Assembly (NCBI GenBank): GCA_021826315.1
Contig: JAKAZZ010000030.1
Coordinates: 1-32,440 of the forward strand
Source: Actinomycetes bacterium
GTDB taxonomy: Bacteria > Actinomycetota > Acidimicrobiia > Acidimicrobiales > Acidimicrobiaceae
Reading direction: 5' to 3'
DNA: 32,440 nucleotides
Shown here in pieces: positions 14,663-22,362 of this stretch. Under the pieces are notes generated by a model that did not search any database, was not told where the DNA came from, and was given only the letters and a program-made list of their open reading frames with translations. A program made the translations under genes and the position numbers. Numbering within the stretch: the stretch's first letter is position 1; the number at the start of each line of letters is the position of its first letter.

Positions 14663-14968
14663 ATGTTTGCTCAAACTCCAAAGCCACCGTATACCGCGGT
14701 CATCTTTACCTCTACTCTCTCTGATGACATCGAGGGGTATGGCGAAGCCGCCCACGAGATGGAGAGACTCGCCCAACTCCAAGATGGATACTTGGGGATC
14801 GAGAGCGCTCGCGATGAGCTCGGCATTACAGTTTCATATTGGAGGGACGAAAGGTGCGCACAGAAGTGGAAGCTTCAGCTCGAGCATGCGGCTGTTCAAC
14901 GCATCGGAGCCAAGAGGTGGTATGGCGGATATCGAGTCCGAATCGCAACCGTTGAACGCGACTACTGA
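14663..14968 (+). CDS. Antibiotic-biosynthesis-monooxygenase (ABM) domain protein
   Basis: The 101-residue protein is a single ferredoxin-like alpha/beta ABM domain. It has strand 1 YTAVIFTSTL, a helix with EMERLAQLQDGYLGIESAR, strands with ITVSYWRDE, a helix containing WKLQLEHAAVQRIGAKRWY, and the final strand YRVRIATVERDY. The pattern of GYLG followed by SYW is typical of small cofactor-free monooxygenases and the YdhR-like/EthD-like relatives. Heme-degrading members also exist, but no heme-binding signature can be fixed here. An in-frame extension upstream to 14537 overlaps the divergent peptidase and lacks support; the ATG at 14663 directly after a -10 box is preferred. Single-gene unit; function unknown. 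Confidence 0.75.
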   Translation: MFAQTPKPPYTAVIFTSTLSDDIEGYGEAAHEMERLAQLQDGYLGIESARDELGITVSYWRDERCAQKWKLQLEHAAVQRIGAKRWYGGYRVRIATVERDY

Positions 14969-15102
14969 ACTTTGTAGAAATACCTTTCGACAAATTGCAA
15001 TGTTTGACGCCGTTCCTCAATTCATATTCAGTCGATAGGTCTCAAAGTCGAATTTTTGAATGATTTTCCACAAAGCGAAACTAACTTTGCCTGTTATCGC
15101 AG

Positions 15103-15114
15103 TTCACGTGTGAA
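15103..15114. promoter_or_regulatory. Inverted repeat TTCAC-GT-GTGAA upstream of the dehydrogenase
   Basis: A 5-2-5 perfect inverted repeat about 80 bases before the gene start. It is a possible repressor site together with the palindrome at 15124. Bound protein unknown. Confidence 0.3.
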
Positions 15115-15123
15115 ATTTGGCAC

Positions 15124-15135
15124 AATTGATCAATT
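15124..15135. promoter_or_regulatory. 12-bp palindrome AATTGATCAATT upstream of the dehydrogenase
   Basis: A perfect palindrome 25 bases upstream of the presumed -35 box. It may be an operator for a fatty-acid-type regulator; this is inference from position only. Confidence 0.3.
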
Positions 15136-15159
15136 TTGACCTATCACATATGGCGAACA

Positions 15160-15195
15160 TTGATATCGATTACACAATAACGCTAAATTGAGTGG
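15160..15195 (+). promoter_or_regulatory. Promoter of the 3-hydroxyacyl-CoA dehydrogenase gene
   Basis: TTGATA (15160-15165), an 18-base spacer, TAAATT (15184-15189), then 6 bases and the ATG at 15196. Transcription would begin at or beside the start codon, giving a leaderless mRNA. Confidence 0.55.
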
Positions 15196-16044
15196 ATGGA
15201 AATTCGCAAGGTGGGGGTCCTAGGATCCGGAATAATGGGCTCTGGAATAGCTGAGGTAGCAGCAGAGGCCGGTTACGAAGTCGTACTTCGCTCAAGGAAG
15301 CAAGAGACTGCAGATCACATGCGAACTAGCGTTGAGAGATCGCTTTTGCGCAAGATCGAAAAGGGTCGTTTAACTGAAGATACCGCAAGGGAGATCTTGG
15401 GGCGCATCCAAACAACTTCGGATATCGATGCTCTTGGATCTTGTAACCTAGTTATCGAATCGGTAGTTGAAGACTTAGCTGTAAAGAAGCACCTCTTCGC
15501 CGAGCTTGCCATCATCGTCGATGAGTCAACGATCATCGCCACAAACACATCTACCCTTCCGGTGGTGGAGTTAGCTGCTGTAACTAAGCACCCAGAGAGG
15601 GTCTGCGGGATTCACTTTTTCAATCCTGCGACCTTAATGAAGTTGGTAGAGATCGTCGCTCCGATTACGGCGTCCGAAGAGACCGTCACAGCCGCGGTTG
15701 CGTTTGCGAAGTCTTTGCACAAAGACGTAGTCACCGTAAAAGATCAAGCAGGGTTCATCGTAAACGCCCTTCTATTTCCATACTTAAATAACGCAATTAG
15801 GATGGCAGATAGCGCTATGGCGTCGATGGAAGAGATCGATATCGCCATGAAGGGTGGCTGCGGCTTTCCAATGGGGCCATTCGCCCTCCTCGATCTCGTG
15901 GGGCTAGACACGTCGTTAGCGATCTTGGATGCACTCTACGATGAATTTAGAGACGCCAACTTCGCTCCAGCGCCCCTCCTAAAGAGGATGGTTGCCGCTG
16001 GCTTTTTAGGAAGAAAGACCAAAAAGGGCTTCTATAGCTATTGA
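15196..16044 (+). CDS. 3-hydroxybutyryl-CoA (3-hydroxyacyl-CoA) dehydrogenase
   Basis: This 282-residue cytoplasmic enzyme interconverts 3-hydroxybutyryl-CoA and acetoacetyl-CoA with NAD(P). The Rossmann fold begins with VGVLGSGIMGSGIAEVAAEAGYEV, followed by NLVIESVVEDLAVKKHLF and NTSTLPV. The catalytic His is in GIHFFNPATLMKLVEI, with the paired Glu in VIESVVE. The C-terminal domain has DQAGFIVNALLFPYLN, GCGFPMGPFALLDLVGLD and a closing FLGRKTKKGFYSY, all typical. Length matches the short stand-alone Hbd/PaaH type. It is followed after 33-60 bases by the B12 mutase gene on the same strand, so both probably serve one route from acetoacetyl-CoA through C4 and C5 CoA esters. Promoter elements are well placed and suggest a leaderless mRNA. 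Confidence 0.92.
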   Translation: MEIRKVGVLGSGIMGSGIAEVAAEAGYEVVLRSRKQETADHMRTSVERSLLRKIEKGRLTEDTAREILGRIQTTSDIDALGSCNLVIESVVEDLAVKKHLFAELAIIVDESTIIATNTSTLPVVELAAVTKHPERVCGIHFFNPATLMKLVEIVAPITASEETVTAAVAFAKSLHKDVVTVKDQAGFIVNALLFPYLNNAIRMADSAMASMEEIDIAMKGGCGFPMGPFALLDLVGLDTSLAILDALYDEFRDANFAPAPLLKRMVAAGFLGRKTKKGFYSY

Positions 16045-16104
16045 TCGAGCCGGGTTCGTTACACCTCTGGTAGGCAATTGAAGTCGCAGGAAAGGTTACG
16101 TCAA

Positions 16105-18078
16105 GTGGAAAATCCTAAGTTGAACGAGAGAGATAAGCCGTGGGTATTTCGTACCTACAGCGGCCACTCCACCGCCCAAAAGTCAAATGAGCTCTACCGT
16201 ACAAACCTAGCCAAGGGCCAGACAGGCCTTTCCATTGCCTTCGATCTTCCGACCCAGATCGGTTATGACCCCGACGATCCATCGGCTAGCGGCGAGGTCG
16301 GTAAGGTCGGGGTTCCAGTTAGCCACATTGGCGACATGGAGACTCTTCTAGAGGGCATCCCCCTTGCGAATATGAATACGTCGATGACCATCAATGCAAC
16401 GGCGGCCTACCTCTTAGCTATGTACATCGCCGTAGCCCGCAAAAAGGGTGTCGATCAAAATCTCATATCGGGAACAACCCAGAACGATATCGTGAAGGAG
16501 TACCTCTCCCGAGGCACCTTCATCTTTCCCCCTGAACACTCAAGACGTCTCATCGTGGATATGATCGCCTACACCGTAGCCGAAGCGCCAAAGTGGAACC
16601 CTATCAACATCTGCAGCTACCACCTTCAAGAGGCGGGGGCCACCGTCGTCCAGGAAGTCGCCTACTCGCTCGCCAACGCGATCGCCATTTTGGATGCGGT
16701 TAGGGACTCGGGCCAAGTACCTGAGAGTGAATTTCCTCAAGTCGTAGGTCGTATTTCGTTCTTCGTAAACTCAGGAATCCGCTTCATCGAAGAGATCGCA
16801 AAGATGCGGGCCTTCACCAAGATGTGGGAGAAGATAACTGAAGAGCGCTATGGCGTAAGCGACCCCAAACTTAGACGCTTTCGCTACGGAGTCCAGGTCA
16901 ATTCGCTTGGCCTAACTGAACAGCAGCCAGAAAATAACGTAACTCGAATCGTCCTAGAGGCCCTCGGGGTAACACTTTCCAAAGACGCTAGGGCACGTGC
17001 CCTTCAACTTCCAGCGTGGAACGAAGCCCTTGGACTACCCCGACCATGGGACCAACAATGGTCGCTTCGTATTCAGCAGATCCTCGCGTACGAGACCGAT
17101 ATCTTAGAGTATCCCGATATCTTCGAGGGATCTAAGGTCGTCGAAGGAATGACGAACAGCATCATCGACGCTGCCAATCGTGAACTAACGGAGATCCTTG
17201 AGCTCGGCGGCGCCTTCGAAGCTATTGAGGAGCTAAAGAGCAGACTGGTGCAGTCTCAAGCAGATAGAACGCGGCGCATCGAAGATAAGAGCCAAGTAGT
17301 AGTTGGCGTGAATCGCTTCACCGAGACTGAAGAGTCTCCCCTTACCTCGGGTAGTGGAGCAGCGCACTTGGTAGTTGATCCAACTGTTGAACGCGAAACC
17401 ATCGCAAAGATTCAACTTTGGCGCGAAGAGCGCGACAACGGTCGCGTGGCTACCGCACTTGAACGGTTGAGAGACGCAGCAAAGACAGACACCAACATCA
17501 TGGAGCCTTCGATCGAACTCGCACTCGCAGGAGGAACAGTTGGCGAATGGGCGGGCGTCCTTCGCGAAGCCTTCGGTGAGTTTCGAGCACCGACAGGCAT
17601 TCTTAGAGTAAAGGCCAGTGTCAACGAGCGATCAGCTCAAACTCGAGAGGCAGCAAGATCACTGGTAGGTGGACCGCCGCGACTCCTTGTTGCAAAGCCG
17701 GGGCTAGACGGCCACTCCAATGGTGCGGAACAGATAGCTGTGGCCGCCCGCGACGCTGGATTTGAAGTCATCTACCAAGGAATCCGCCTTACCCCCAAAG
17801 AGATAGCTGCCGCTGCAGTCGATGAAGACGTCGACTGCGTTGGTATATCTATCCTCTCGGGATCTCATCTTGAGTTGGTGCCAGAGGTTATCAGCGAACT
17901 TAGAAGAGCCGGAAGCGATGCACTAGTGATAGTCGGTGGCATTATCCCAGAGGTCGACCACGATCGACTCTTGGGCGCGGGGGTATCTGCGATATACACT
18001 CCCAAAGACTATGAGTTGAGTGAGATCATAATGTCGATCTTTAACTTGATCGCAAAGGCTCGCCAACAGTCAAATTAG
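16105..18078 (+). CDS. Ethylmalonyl-CoA mutase-like B12-dependent acyl-CoA mutase (MeaA/Ecm)
   Basis: The protein of about 657 residues holds a mutase TIM barrel and a C-terminal B12 domain in one chain. It begins with DKPWVFRTYSGHSTAQKSN and continues with GLSIAFDLPTQIGYD, MNTSMTINATAAYLLAMY, CSYHLQEAGATVVQE, VQVNSLGLTEQQPENNV and LPAWNEALGLPRPWDQQWSL. These strings resemble ethylmalonyl-CoA mutase/MeaA more closely than methylmalonyl-CoA mutase. The cobalamin-binding DGHSNGAEQ carries the axial His (residue 546 counted from 16078), and GISILSGSHLELVPEV follows. Ecm turns ethylmalonyl-CoA into methylsuccinyl-CoA in the ethylmalonyl-CoA pathway for acetate-unit assimilation. A GTG at 16105 with AGGAAAGG 9 bases upstream is preferred; a TTG at 16078 is the longer alternative. 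The neighbouring dehydrogenase fits the same pathway. Methylmalonyl- or isobutyryl-CoA mutase activity is less likely. Confidence 0.88.
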   Translation: MENPKLNERDKPWVFRTYSGHSTAQKSNELYRTNLAKGQTGLSIAFDLPTQIGYDPDDPSASGEVGKVGVPVSHIGDMETLLEGIPLANMNTSMTINATAAYLLAMYIAVARKKGVDQNLISGTTQNDIVKEYLSRGTFIFPPEHSRRLIVDMIAYTVAEAPKWNPINICSYHLQEAGATVVQEVAYSLANAIAILDAVRDSGQVPESEFPQVVGRISFFVNSGIRFIEEIAKMRAFTKMWEKITEERYGVSDPKLRRFRYGVQVNSLGLTEQQPENNVTRIVLEALGVTLSKDARARALQLPAWNEALGLPRPWDQQWSLRIQQILAYETDILEYPDIFEGSKVVEGMTNSIIDAANRELTEILELGGAFEAIEELKSRLVQSQADRTRRIEDKSQVVVGVNRFTETEESPLTSGSGAAHLVVDPTVERETIAKIQLWREERDNGRVATALERLRDAAKTDTNIMEPSIELALAGGTVGEWAGVLREAFGEFRAPTGILRVKASVNERSAQTREAARSLVGGPPRLLVAKPGLDGHSNGAEQIAVAARDAGFEVIYQGIRLTPKEIAAAAVDEDVDCVGISILSGSHLELVPEVISELRRAGSDALVIVGGIIPEVDHDRLLGAGVSAIYTPKDYELSEIIMSIFNLIAKARQQSN

Positions 18079-18207
18079 CGGCAATGACTAGCGATTTATT
18101 GAAAATTCAAGGAATCGTTCGTCGTACCCGCGATACCCATGTGGAACAAATTCGATGGCCAATTTCGAAAAAAACGTTAAATACCTAAAAAATGGCTCAT
18201 TTTTGCC

Positions 18208-18219
18208 GATAATTAAAGA
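18208..18219 (+). promoter_or_regulatory. -10 box of the GGDEF-like gene, leaderless layout
   Basis: GATAAT at 18208-18213 is followed by 6 bases and the GTG start at 18220. No Shine-Dalgarno sequence fits, so the transcript probably starts at the GTG. Confidence 0.5.
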
Positions 18220-18981
18220 GTGAAATCTACTCGCCCACTCCTTGTGCTGTCGGTCGTCGCTACAGCTCTCGCAGGTGTTGCATATTTTTCGAAGTATGCA
18301 GCCATCGGAGCAGCCGTAGTTGGGATCATTGCTATTACATCCGTTGTCGCCATTGGCCGCAAAGTTGACCGCCTCGAAAGCGAGCACAGCGATGCGTCAC
18401 TGTTAAAACTAACCCCACAAGAGTTCGAGGCATCGAACCTAGATTCAAAGTCGCAGGCATCCGAAATTCAAGAATCACACACTGGTTCCGATCCTGAGAC
18501 GGGACTTGCAACCTATCCCGTATTTAGAGCAATTCTCGAGTCCAAAGTTGCCACCGCACGCAGGCGCCTTTGGCCAGTCACTATCGTACAGATTCAGCTT
18601 TCGTTTCTCGATCAAATCGCTCCTACTCACGATGAGATATCCGCTGCCGTTGTCTCCTTCTCTTCTCTGCTAAAGCTAACCCTTAGAGAGGCCGACGTGA
18701 TTGCTCGCATCGGCAATGCACGCTTTGCTTTGATACTTGAAGACACCGACGAAGAGGGATCGGCGTGGGTAGCTGAGAGAATCCAAGTCGCGCAAGTAAA
18801 GGCTGGAAGTACCGTTATTCACAAGATCTCCGCCGGCGTTGCTGGATATCCATCAAATGGATCAGTCCCATCCGAGCTCTTCACCCGCTCGACGATGGCT
18901 CTCGAACACGCTCTCGCTGCTGCATCAGACGCTGGAATAGGAAAAGTCGTGGTGGCACCCTCTGTGCCTTACAGGGCCTAA
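18220..18981 (+). CDS. Membrane protein with degenerate GGDEF domain
   Basis: The 253-residue protein has two N-terminal hydrophobic helices (about residues 6-22 and 26-46), a polar linker, and a GGDEF-like domain (about 90-250). The domain opens with DPETGLATYPVFRAILE, the usual D-x-x-TGL start, and contains LREADVIARIGNARFALILEDTDEEGSAWVAERI and ISAGVAGYPSNGS. The catalytic GG[D/E]EF is replaced by GNARF at residues 165-169, so diguanylate cyclase activity is very unlikely. The RxxD inhibitory-site spacing is also not preserved. Such proteins may bind GTP or c-di-GMP or act as structural partners; none of these can be shown here. It lies alone between the mutase gene and the convergent carboxylase unit. 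Confidence 0.75.
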   Translation: MKSTRPLLVLSVVATALAGVAYFSKYAAIGAAVVGIIAITSVVAIGRKVDRLESEHSDASLLKLTPQEFEASNLDSKSQASEIQESHTGSDPETGLATYPVFRAILESKVATARRRLWPVTIVQIQLSFLDQIAPTHDEISAAVVSFSSLLKLTLREADVIARIGNARFALILEDTDEEGSAWVAERIQVAQVKAGSTVIHKISAGVAGYPSNGSVPSELFTRSTMALEHALAAASDAGIGKVVVAPSVPYRA

Positions 18982-19084
18982 CGAGGATAGTCAAAATCTC
19001 GAAGATCCACTTTTCGAAAACGTTAAGGTAAACAACAAAGTTATTCGTGTCTTTGTGTTCGACAGAATTTTCTAATTTGCACTT

Positions 19085-19125
19085 AAAAGAAAACTGCGCT
19101 AAGCCACTCTCGACTAAGCGCAGTT
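19085..19125 (-). terminator. Rho-independent terminator of the acyl-CoA carboxylase unit
   Basis: AACTGCGCT (19092-19100) pairs with AGCGCAGTT (19117-19125) over 9 bp with a 16-base loop. Read on the minus strand it is followed by TTTTCTTTT and lies 20 bases after the small gene's stop. Confidence 0.75.
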
Positions 19126-19146
19126 CTTATAAATAAAAAGGACAAA

Positions 19147-19332
19147 CTACCAGGGACGAGCGCGACGGGCTACGACGGGCGCCGACCACCATCGACCGGA
19201 GAAGCGCCAATCTATAATCGATGGCCTTGCGTTCGCCTCCGATGGATGGGCTACTTGGTTCATAACCAATGCTCGATAGGCGCTCACCACTACTGCGATC
19301 GCCTCTTCGTCGGTAATTTGAACTTCATCCAT
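19147..19332 (-). CDS. Small acyl-CoA carboxylase epsilon-like subunit (candidate)
   Basis: This 61-residue protein starts 44 bases after the carboxylase beta gene on the same strand and ends before a shared terminator. Its N-terminal half, VQITDEEAIAVVVSAYRAL, resembles the PTxEELAALVAVL helix of actinobacterial AccE/PccE epsilon subunits. Its C-terminus, WRFSGRWWSAPVVARRARPW, is very rich in Trp and Arg, like the conserved tails of small proteins found beside biotin-dependent carboxylases. Epsilon subunits help assemble alpha and beta subunits in actinobacterial propionyl-/acetyl-CoA carboxylases. Assignment rests on position, size and partial similarity. The ATG at 19332 has only a weak purine-rich site before it. 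A separate function cannot be excluded. Confidence 0.6.
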   Translation of the reverse strand: MDEVQITDEEAIAVVVSAYRALVMNQVAHPSEANARPSIIDWRFSGRWWSAPVVARRARPW

Positions 19333-19376
19333 TAGTTTAAACCATCTTTCACTTACAACGACAAAACAACCAACCT

Positions 19377-20936
19377 CTAAAGAGGAACGTTCCCATGCTT
19401 TCTACGAGGAAGTTCTTCGCGCTTGGTTGCTAGGACGGCCAGTGACTTGATCAAGACTTTGCGAGTCTCTGCTGGATCGATGACGTCATCGACAAAACCA
19501 CGCTCGGCAGCCACGTAAGGGTTGGCATACCGCTCGATGTACTCCTCAACCAACTCCTTGCGGCGACCAGCTGGGTCGTCTGACTCAGCCAACTCTCGCT
19601 TGTGCACAACTTCAACTGCACCTTGGGGTCCCATTACGGCCAACTCTGCCGATGGCCATGCGAATGCGAAGTCGGCTCCTACACTCTTGGAGTTCATAAC
19701 AACGTATGCACCGCCGTAGGCCTTACGGGTGATCACTTGGATTCTTGGAACTGTTGCTTCACAGTATGCATAAAGGAGTTTGGCTCCGTGACGGATAATT
19801 CCGCCGTACTCTTGGTCCACGCCTGGCATAAATCCAGGGACATCGACGAAGGTGACGATCGGAATATTAAATGAGTCACAGGTGCGGACGAATCGTGCAG
19901 CCTTCTCGGAAGAGTCGATATCGAGGACGCCTGCTAGTACAGCTGGCTGATTTCCGACGATTCCAACGACGTTTCCATTTAGACGACCAAAGCCACAGGT
20001 AATGTTCTGTGCCCAATATGGGAAGTATTCAAAGTAATCCCCGTCATCGAGGATGGTGGAGATCACCTTCTTCATGTCATATGGTTGATTCGGGCTCGCT
20101 GGGAGCATATCTGCCAGCTCAGAGGTCAAGCGCTCTGGGTCGTCTGTTGGCTCAACCGATGGTGGCATCTCGAGGTTGTTCGATGGAAGAAGTGAGAGAA
20201 GGTACTTGACCTCATCCAAACAGCCCTTCTCATCGTCGAAGACGAAAGTTGCCACTCCGCTCTTGGTGGCGTGGCTCATCGCCCCACCTAGCTCTTCTAG
20301 GGTAACCTCTTCGCCAGTGACCGTCTTTACTACATCTGGTCCCGTTATAAACATATGGGAGGTCTCTTTGACCATGAAGATGAAGTCGGTCATAGCCGGT
20401 GAATAAACCGCTCCACCAGCGCATGGCCCCAAAATCACTGAGATTTGCGGTATCACGCCAGAGGATGCAACGTTGCGGTAGAAGATTCCTCCATAGGAGT
20501 GAAGGGCGACAACGCCCTCTTGAATCCTCGCGCCAGCGCCGTCATTAAGGCCGATCATTGGAACGCCAACCGAATTGGCCAAATCCATAACCTTGTGGAT
20601 CTTTTCAGCGAAGACTTCGCCCAACGCTCCGCCAAAGACGGTGAAGTCTTGAGAGAAGATGCAGACCCGACGCCCGTTTATGGTTCCAAAACCGGTGACA
20701 ACACCGTCGGTGTAGGGACGATTCTCTTCTAGTCCCATCCCATGCGCGCGGTGTCGAGCCAGCATATCGAGCTCTTGGAAGGAGTTCTCATCGAGAAGGT
20801 ATTCGATTCTCTCACGAGCGGTCATCTTACCCTTCGAGTGGTGGCGCTCAACGGCGCGCTGCGAGCCTGCATTCAATGCTTGCGTTCTTCGCAGCCCTAA
20901 CTCTTCAATCTTTTCTGCCATGGATCCTTGAGACAT
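19377..20936 (-). CDS. pccB: Propionyl-/acyl-CoA carboxylase beta (carboxyltransferase) subunit
   Basis: The 519-residue subunit transfers CO2 from carboxybiotin to propionyl-CoA or a related acyl-CoA. Both crotonase-like halves are present: the N-terminal acyl-CoA half has KMTARERIEYLLDENSF, TDGVVTGFGTINGRRV, GLNDGAGARIQEGV and GPCAGGAVYSPA; the C-terminal half has VGIVGNQPAVLAGVLDI, FVDVPGFMPGVDQEYGGIIRHGAK, TRKAYGGAYVVM and MGPQGAVEVVHKRE. The Asp in the DIDSSEKAARF region favours propionyl-CoA-type substrates, but acetyl-CoA is possible. The first ATG (20936) lacks a ribosome site; the ATG at 20921 has AAGGA 5 bases upstream and may be the true start. The biotin carboxylase/BCCP subunit is not in the window. 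A small epsilon-like gene follows, and the biotin transporter gene bioY lies about 740 bases beyond its start. Confidence 0.94.
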   Translation of the reverse strand: MSQGSMAEKIEELGLRRTQALNAGSQRAVERHHSKGKMTARERIEYLLDENSFQELDMLARHRAHGMGLEENRPYTDGVVTGFGTINGRRVCIFSQDFTVFGGALGEVFAEKIHKVMDLANSVGVPMIGLNDGAGARIQEGVVALHSYGGIFYRNVASSGVIPQISVILGPCAGGAVYSPAMTDFIFMVKETSHMFITGPDVVKTVTGEEVTLEELGGAMSHATKSGVATFVFDDEKGCLDEVKYLLSLLPSNNLEMPPSVEPTDDPERLTSELADMLPASPNQPYDMKKVISTILDDGDYFEYFPYWAQNITCGFGRLNGNVVGIVGNQPAVLAGVLDIDSSEKAARFVRTCDSFNIPIVTFVDVPGFMPGVDQEYGGIIRHGAKLLYAYCEATVPRIQVITRKAYGGAYVVMNSKSVGADFAFAWPSAELAVMGPQGAVEVVHKRELAESDDPAGRRKELVEEYIERYANPYVAAERGFVDDVIDPAETRKVLIKSLAVLATKREELPRRKHGNVPL

Positions 20937-20983
20937 ATAAGATAAGGATAATCGCTACAACTATCAGAAATTACGAAAACAAC

Positions 20984-21673
20984 ATGGCGTTCGAAACTGA
21001 GGTAGGCATTACAGAGGAAAACTTCTTATCCCTCGGCCTCGATGATATAGAAAAGATGGGGCTAGAGCGCTCCGGAGATCTCATTTTGCTTTCGGGAAGA
21101 CCCACCAGAGAGATGTTTCTCCATGGATACTCCATAGGGGTATTTGCGATGCCCATAGAAGATGAACTCCTACCACAAGACGTCTACGGCTGGTTTATGC
21201 CAAAGGAACGGGGAGTGATCCCCATCCCTCCACTTGCCGATTCAGTACTTGCCGATCCCCCACGTTCGCTTCGACAGTCGATGAAGCGTTACAGGGCCAA
21301 GGTGGATAGAGACTTCGAAGGGGTAATTAGCAACTGTCGAAGAACTCCTCGACCAGGGGGTTGGATCGACGACCACATTGAAGAGATCTTCAGGCAATTG
21401 CATCGCGACGGGATCGCCCACTCGGTAGAGGTCTACGAAGGAAGAGAGCTCGTAGGCGGCCTCTATGGAGTTGAGGTAAATGGGATATTCAGCGGCGAAT
21501 CTATGTTCCACATAAAGCGCGATGCCTCCAAGGTAGCCCTAGTTGAGCTCGTTAAGTTCTGCAAGGAGAACGACTTCGTGCTCATAGAGACCCAGTGGAA
21601 TACACCGCACCTCAAAAGCTTGGGTGCGGTGACACTTCCATGGTTAACTTACTTAGACATCCTCAGGGGATAG
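20984..21673 (+). CDS. aat: Leucyl/phenylalanyl-tRNA-protein transferase
   Basis: The 229-residue cytoplasmic enzyme adds Leu or Phe from tRNA to proteins with N-terminal Arg or Lys, marking them for ClpS/ClpAP-type degradation. Visible family strings are EMFLHGYSIGVFAMP, WFMPKERGVIPI, SLRQSMKRYRAKVDRDFEGVI, GWIDDHIEEIFRQLHRDGIAHSVEVYEGRELVGGLYGV, the highly conserved FSGESMFH and SKVALVELV, and the closing ETQWNTPHLKSLGA. The ATG at 20984 begins the normal N-terminus; an in-frame extension back to 20876 would overlap pccB and is not supported. GATAAT at 20947-20952 may be its -10 box. It is divergent from pccB and ends 6 bases before the convergent bioY stop. Confidence 0.93.
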   Translation: MAFETEVGITEENFLSLGLDDIEKMGLERSGDLILLSGRPTREMFLHGYSIGVFAMPIEDELLPQDVYGWFMPKERGVIPIPPLADSVLADPPRSLRQSMKRYRAKVDRDFEGVISNCRRTPRPGGWIDDHIEEIFRQLHRDGIAHSVEVYEGRELVGGLYGVEVNGIFSGESMFHIKRDASKVALVELVKFCKENDFVLIETQWNTPHLKSLGAVTLPWLTYLDILRG

Positions 21674-21679
21674 ATATCC

Positions 21680-22267
21680 CTACTTGGAGGAGCGCTCGAC
21701 GAACTTCCAAGCCGATGGTAGCGCGACTGATGCAAGTACGATCTTTACAGCATCGCCGATCAAGAAGGGCACAACACCTAGGGCGATCGCCTTTGCTGGG
21801 CTAAGTCCAAGAGAGAGAGCCAAGAACCCGGCTCCGAAGATGTAGATAACAACATTTCCGATGATCATTTCGGTCGTGGTTCCGAGAACCTTTCGATCAA
21901 AGCCACGGGCGGCAAGGACACCAATTACGGCAGCCGAGACGATGAAGCCGATGATATAACCGAAGGTTGGCTCACTAAAGATGGCAATCCCACCGGTTCC
22001 GCCAGCGAACCACGGAACGCCTGCGGCCCCGACAAGAAGAAAAATCGAGGTACCGATGATAGATCTGATCGAGCCAAGTGCACTTGCACCAAGCAAGACT
22101 ACAAAGGTCTGTGCCGTGACTGGAACTGGCGTAAATGGCAGATGAAACGAAAACTGACCCGAAATTCCGATCAATATTGCATACGAAACAACGAGAGCAA
22201 CGTCGGCCAAGACAGTTGTACCTACATAATCCGATAGGACTCGGATTGGTTTAGCGACGGTGTTCAT
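21680..22267 (-). CDS. bioY: Biotin transporter S component
   Basis: This 195-residue protein has six transmembrane helices and is the biotin-binding S component of an ECF transporter. BioY hallmarks are QFSFHLPFTPVPVTAQTFVVLLGASALGS near residues 40-70, and GGTGGIAIFSEPTFGYIIGF, followed by the late FLIGDAVKIVLA. The ATG at 22267 has AGGGAG about 11 bases upstream and gives the usual N-terminus; an extension of 20 residues upstream is in frame but lacks that site. No ECF A or T component lies in the window, so it would act alone or use a shared energising module elsewhere. Its closeness to the biotin-dependent carboxylase gene pccB fits a joint role. It follows the lipoprotein gene by 95 bases. 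Confidence 0.92.
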   Translation of the reverse strand: MNTVAKPIRVLSDYVGTTVLADVALVVSYAILIGISGQFSFHLPFTPVPVTAQTFVVLLGASALGSIRSIIGTSIFLLVGAAGVPWFAGGTGGIAIFSEPTFGYIIGFIVSAAVIGVLAARGFDRKVLGTTTEMIIGNVVIYIFGAGFLALSLGLSPAKAIALGVVPFLIGDAVKIVLASVALPSAWKFVERSSK

Positions 22268-22362
22268 GTTGATGATTCTCCCTCTAGCTACTTTGAAACA
22301 TCGCGATAGATAACCTAGTTTGACCATTCAAGTACGAAGGCCACTTCGGTGGAGCTCGTTAG

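Noticed and set aside
20876-20983. Upstream extension of aat
   Set aside because: It overlaps the 5' end of pccB and is not part of the normal Aat N-terminus.
22268-22327. Upstream extension of bioY by 20 residues
   Set aside because: A good ribosome site (AGGGAG) precedes the internal ATG at 22267, while the upstream start has none.
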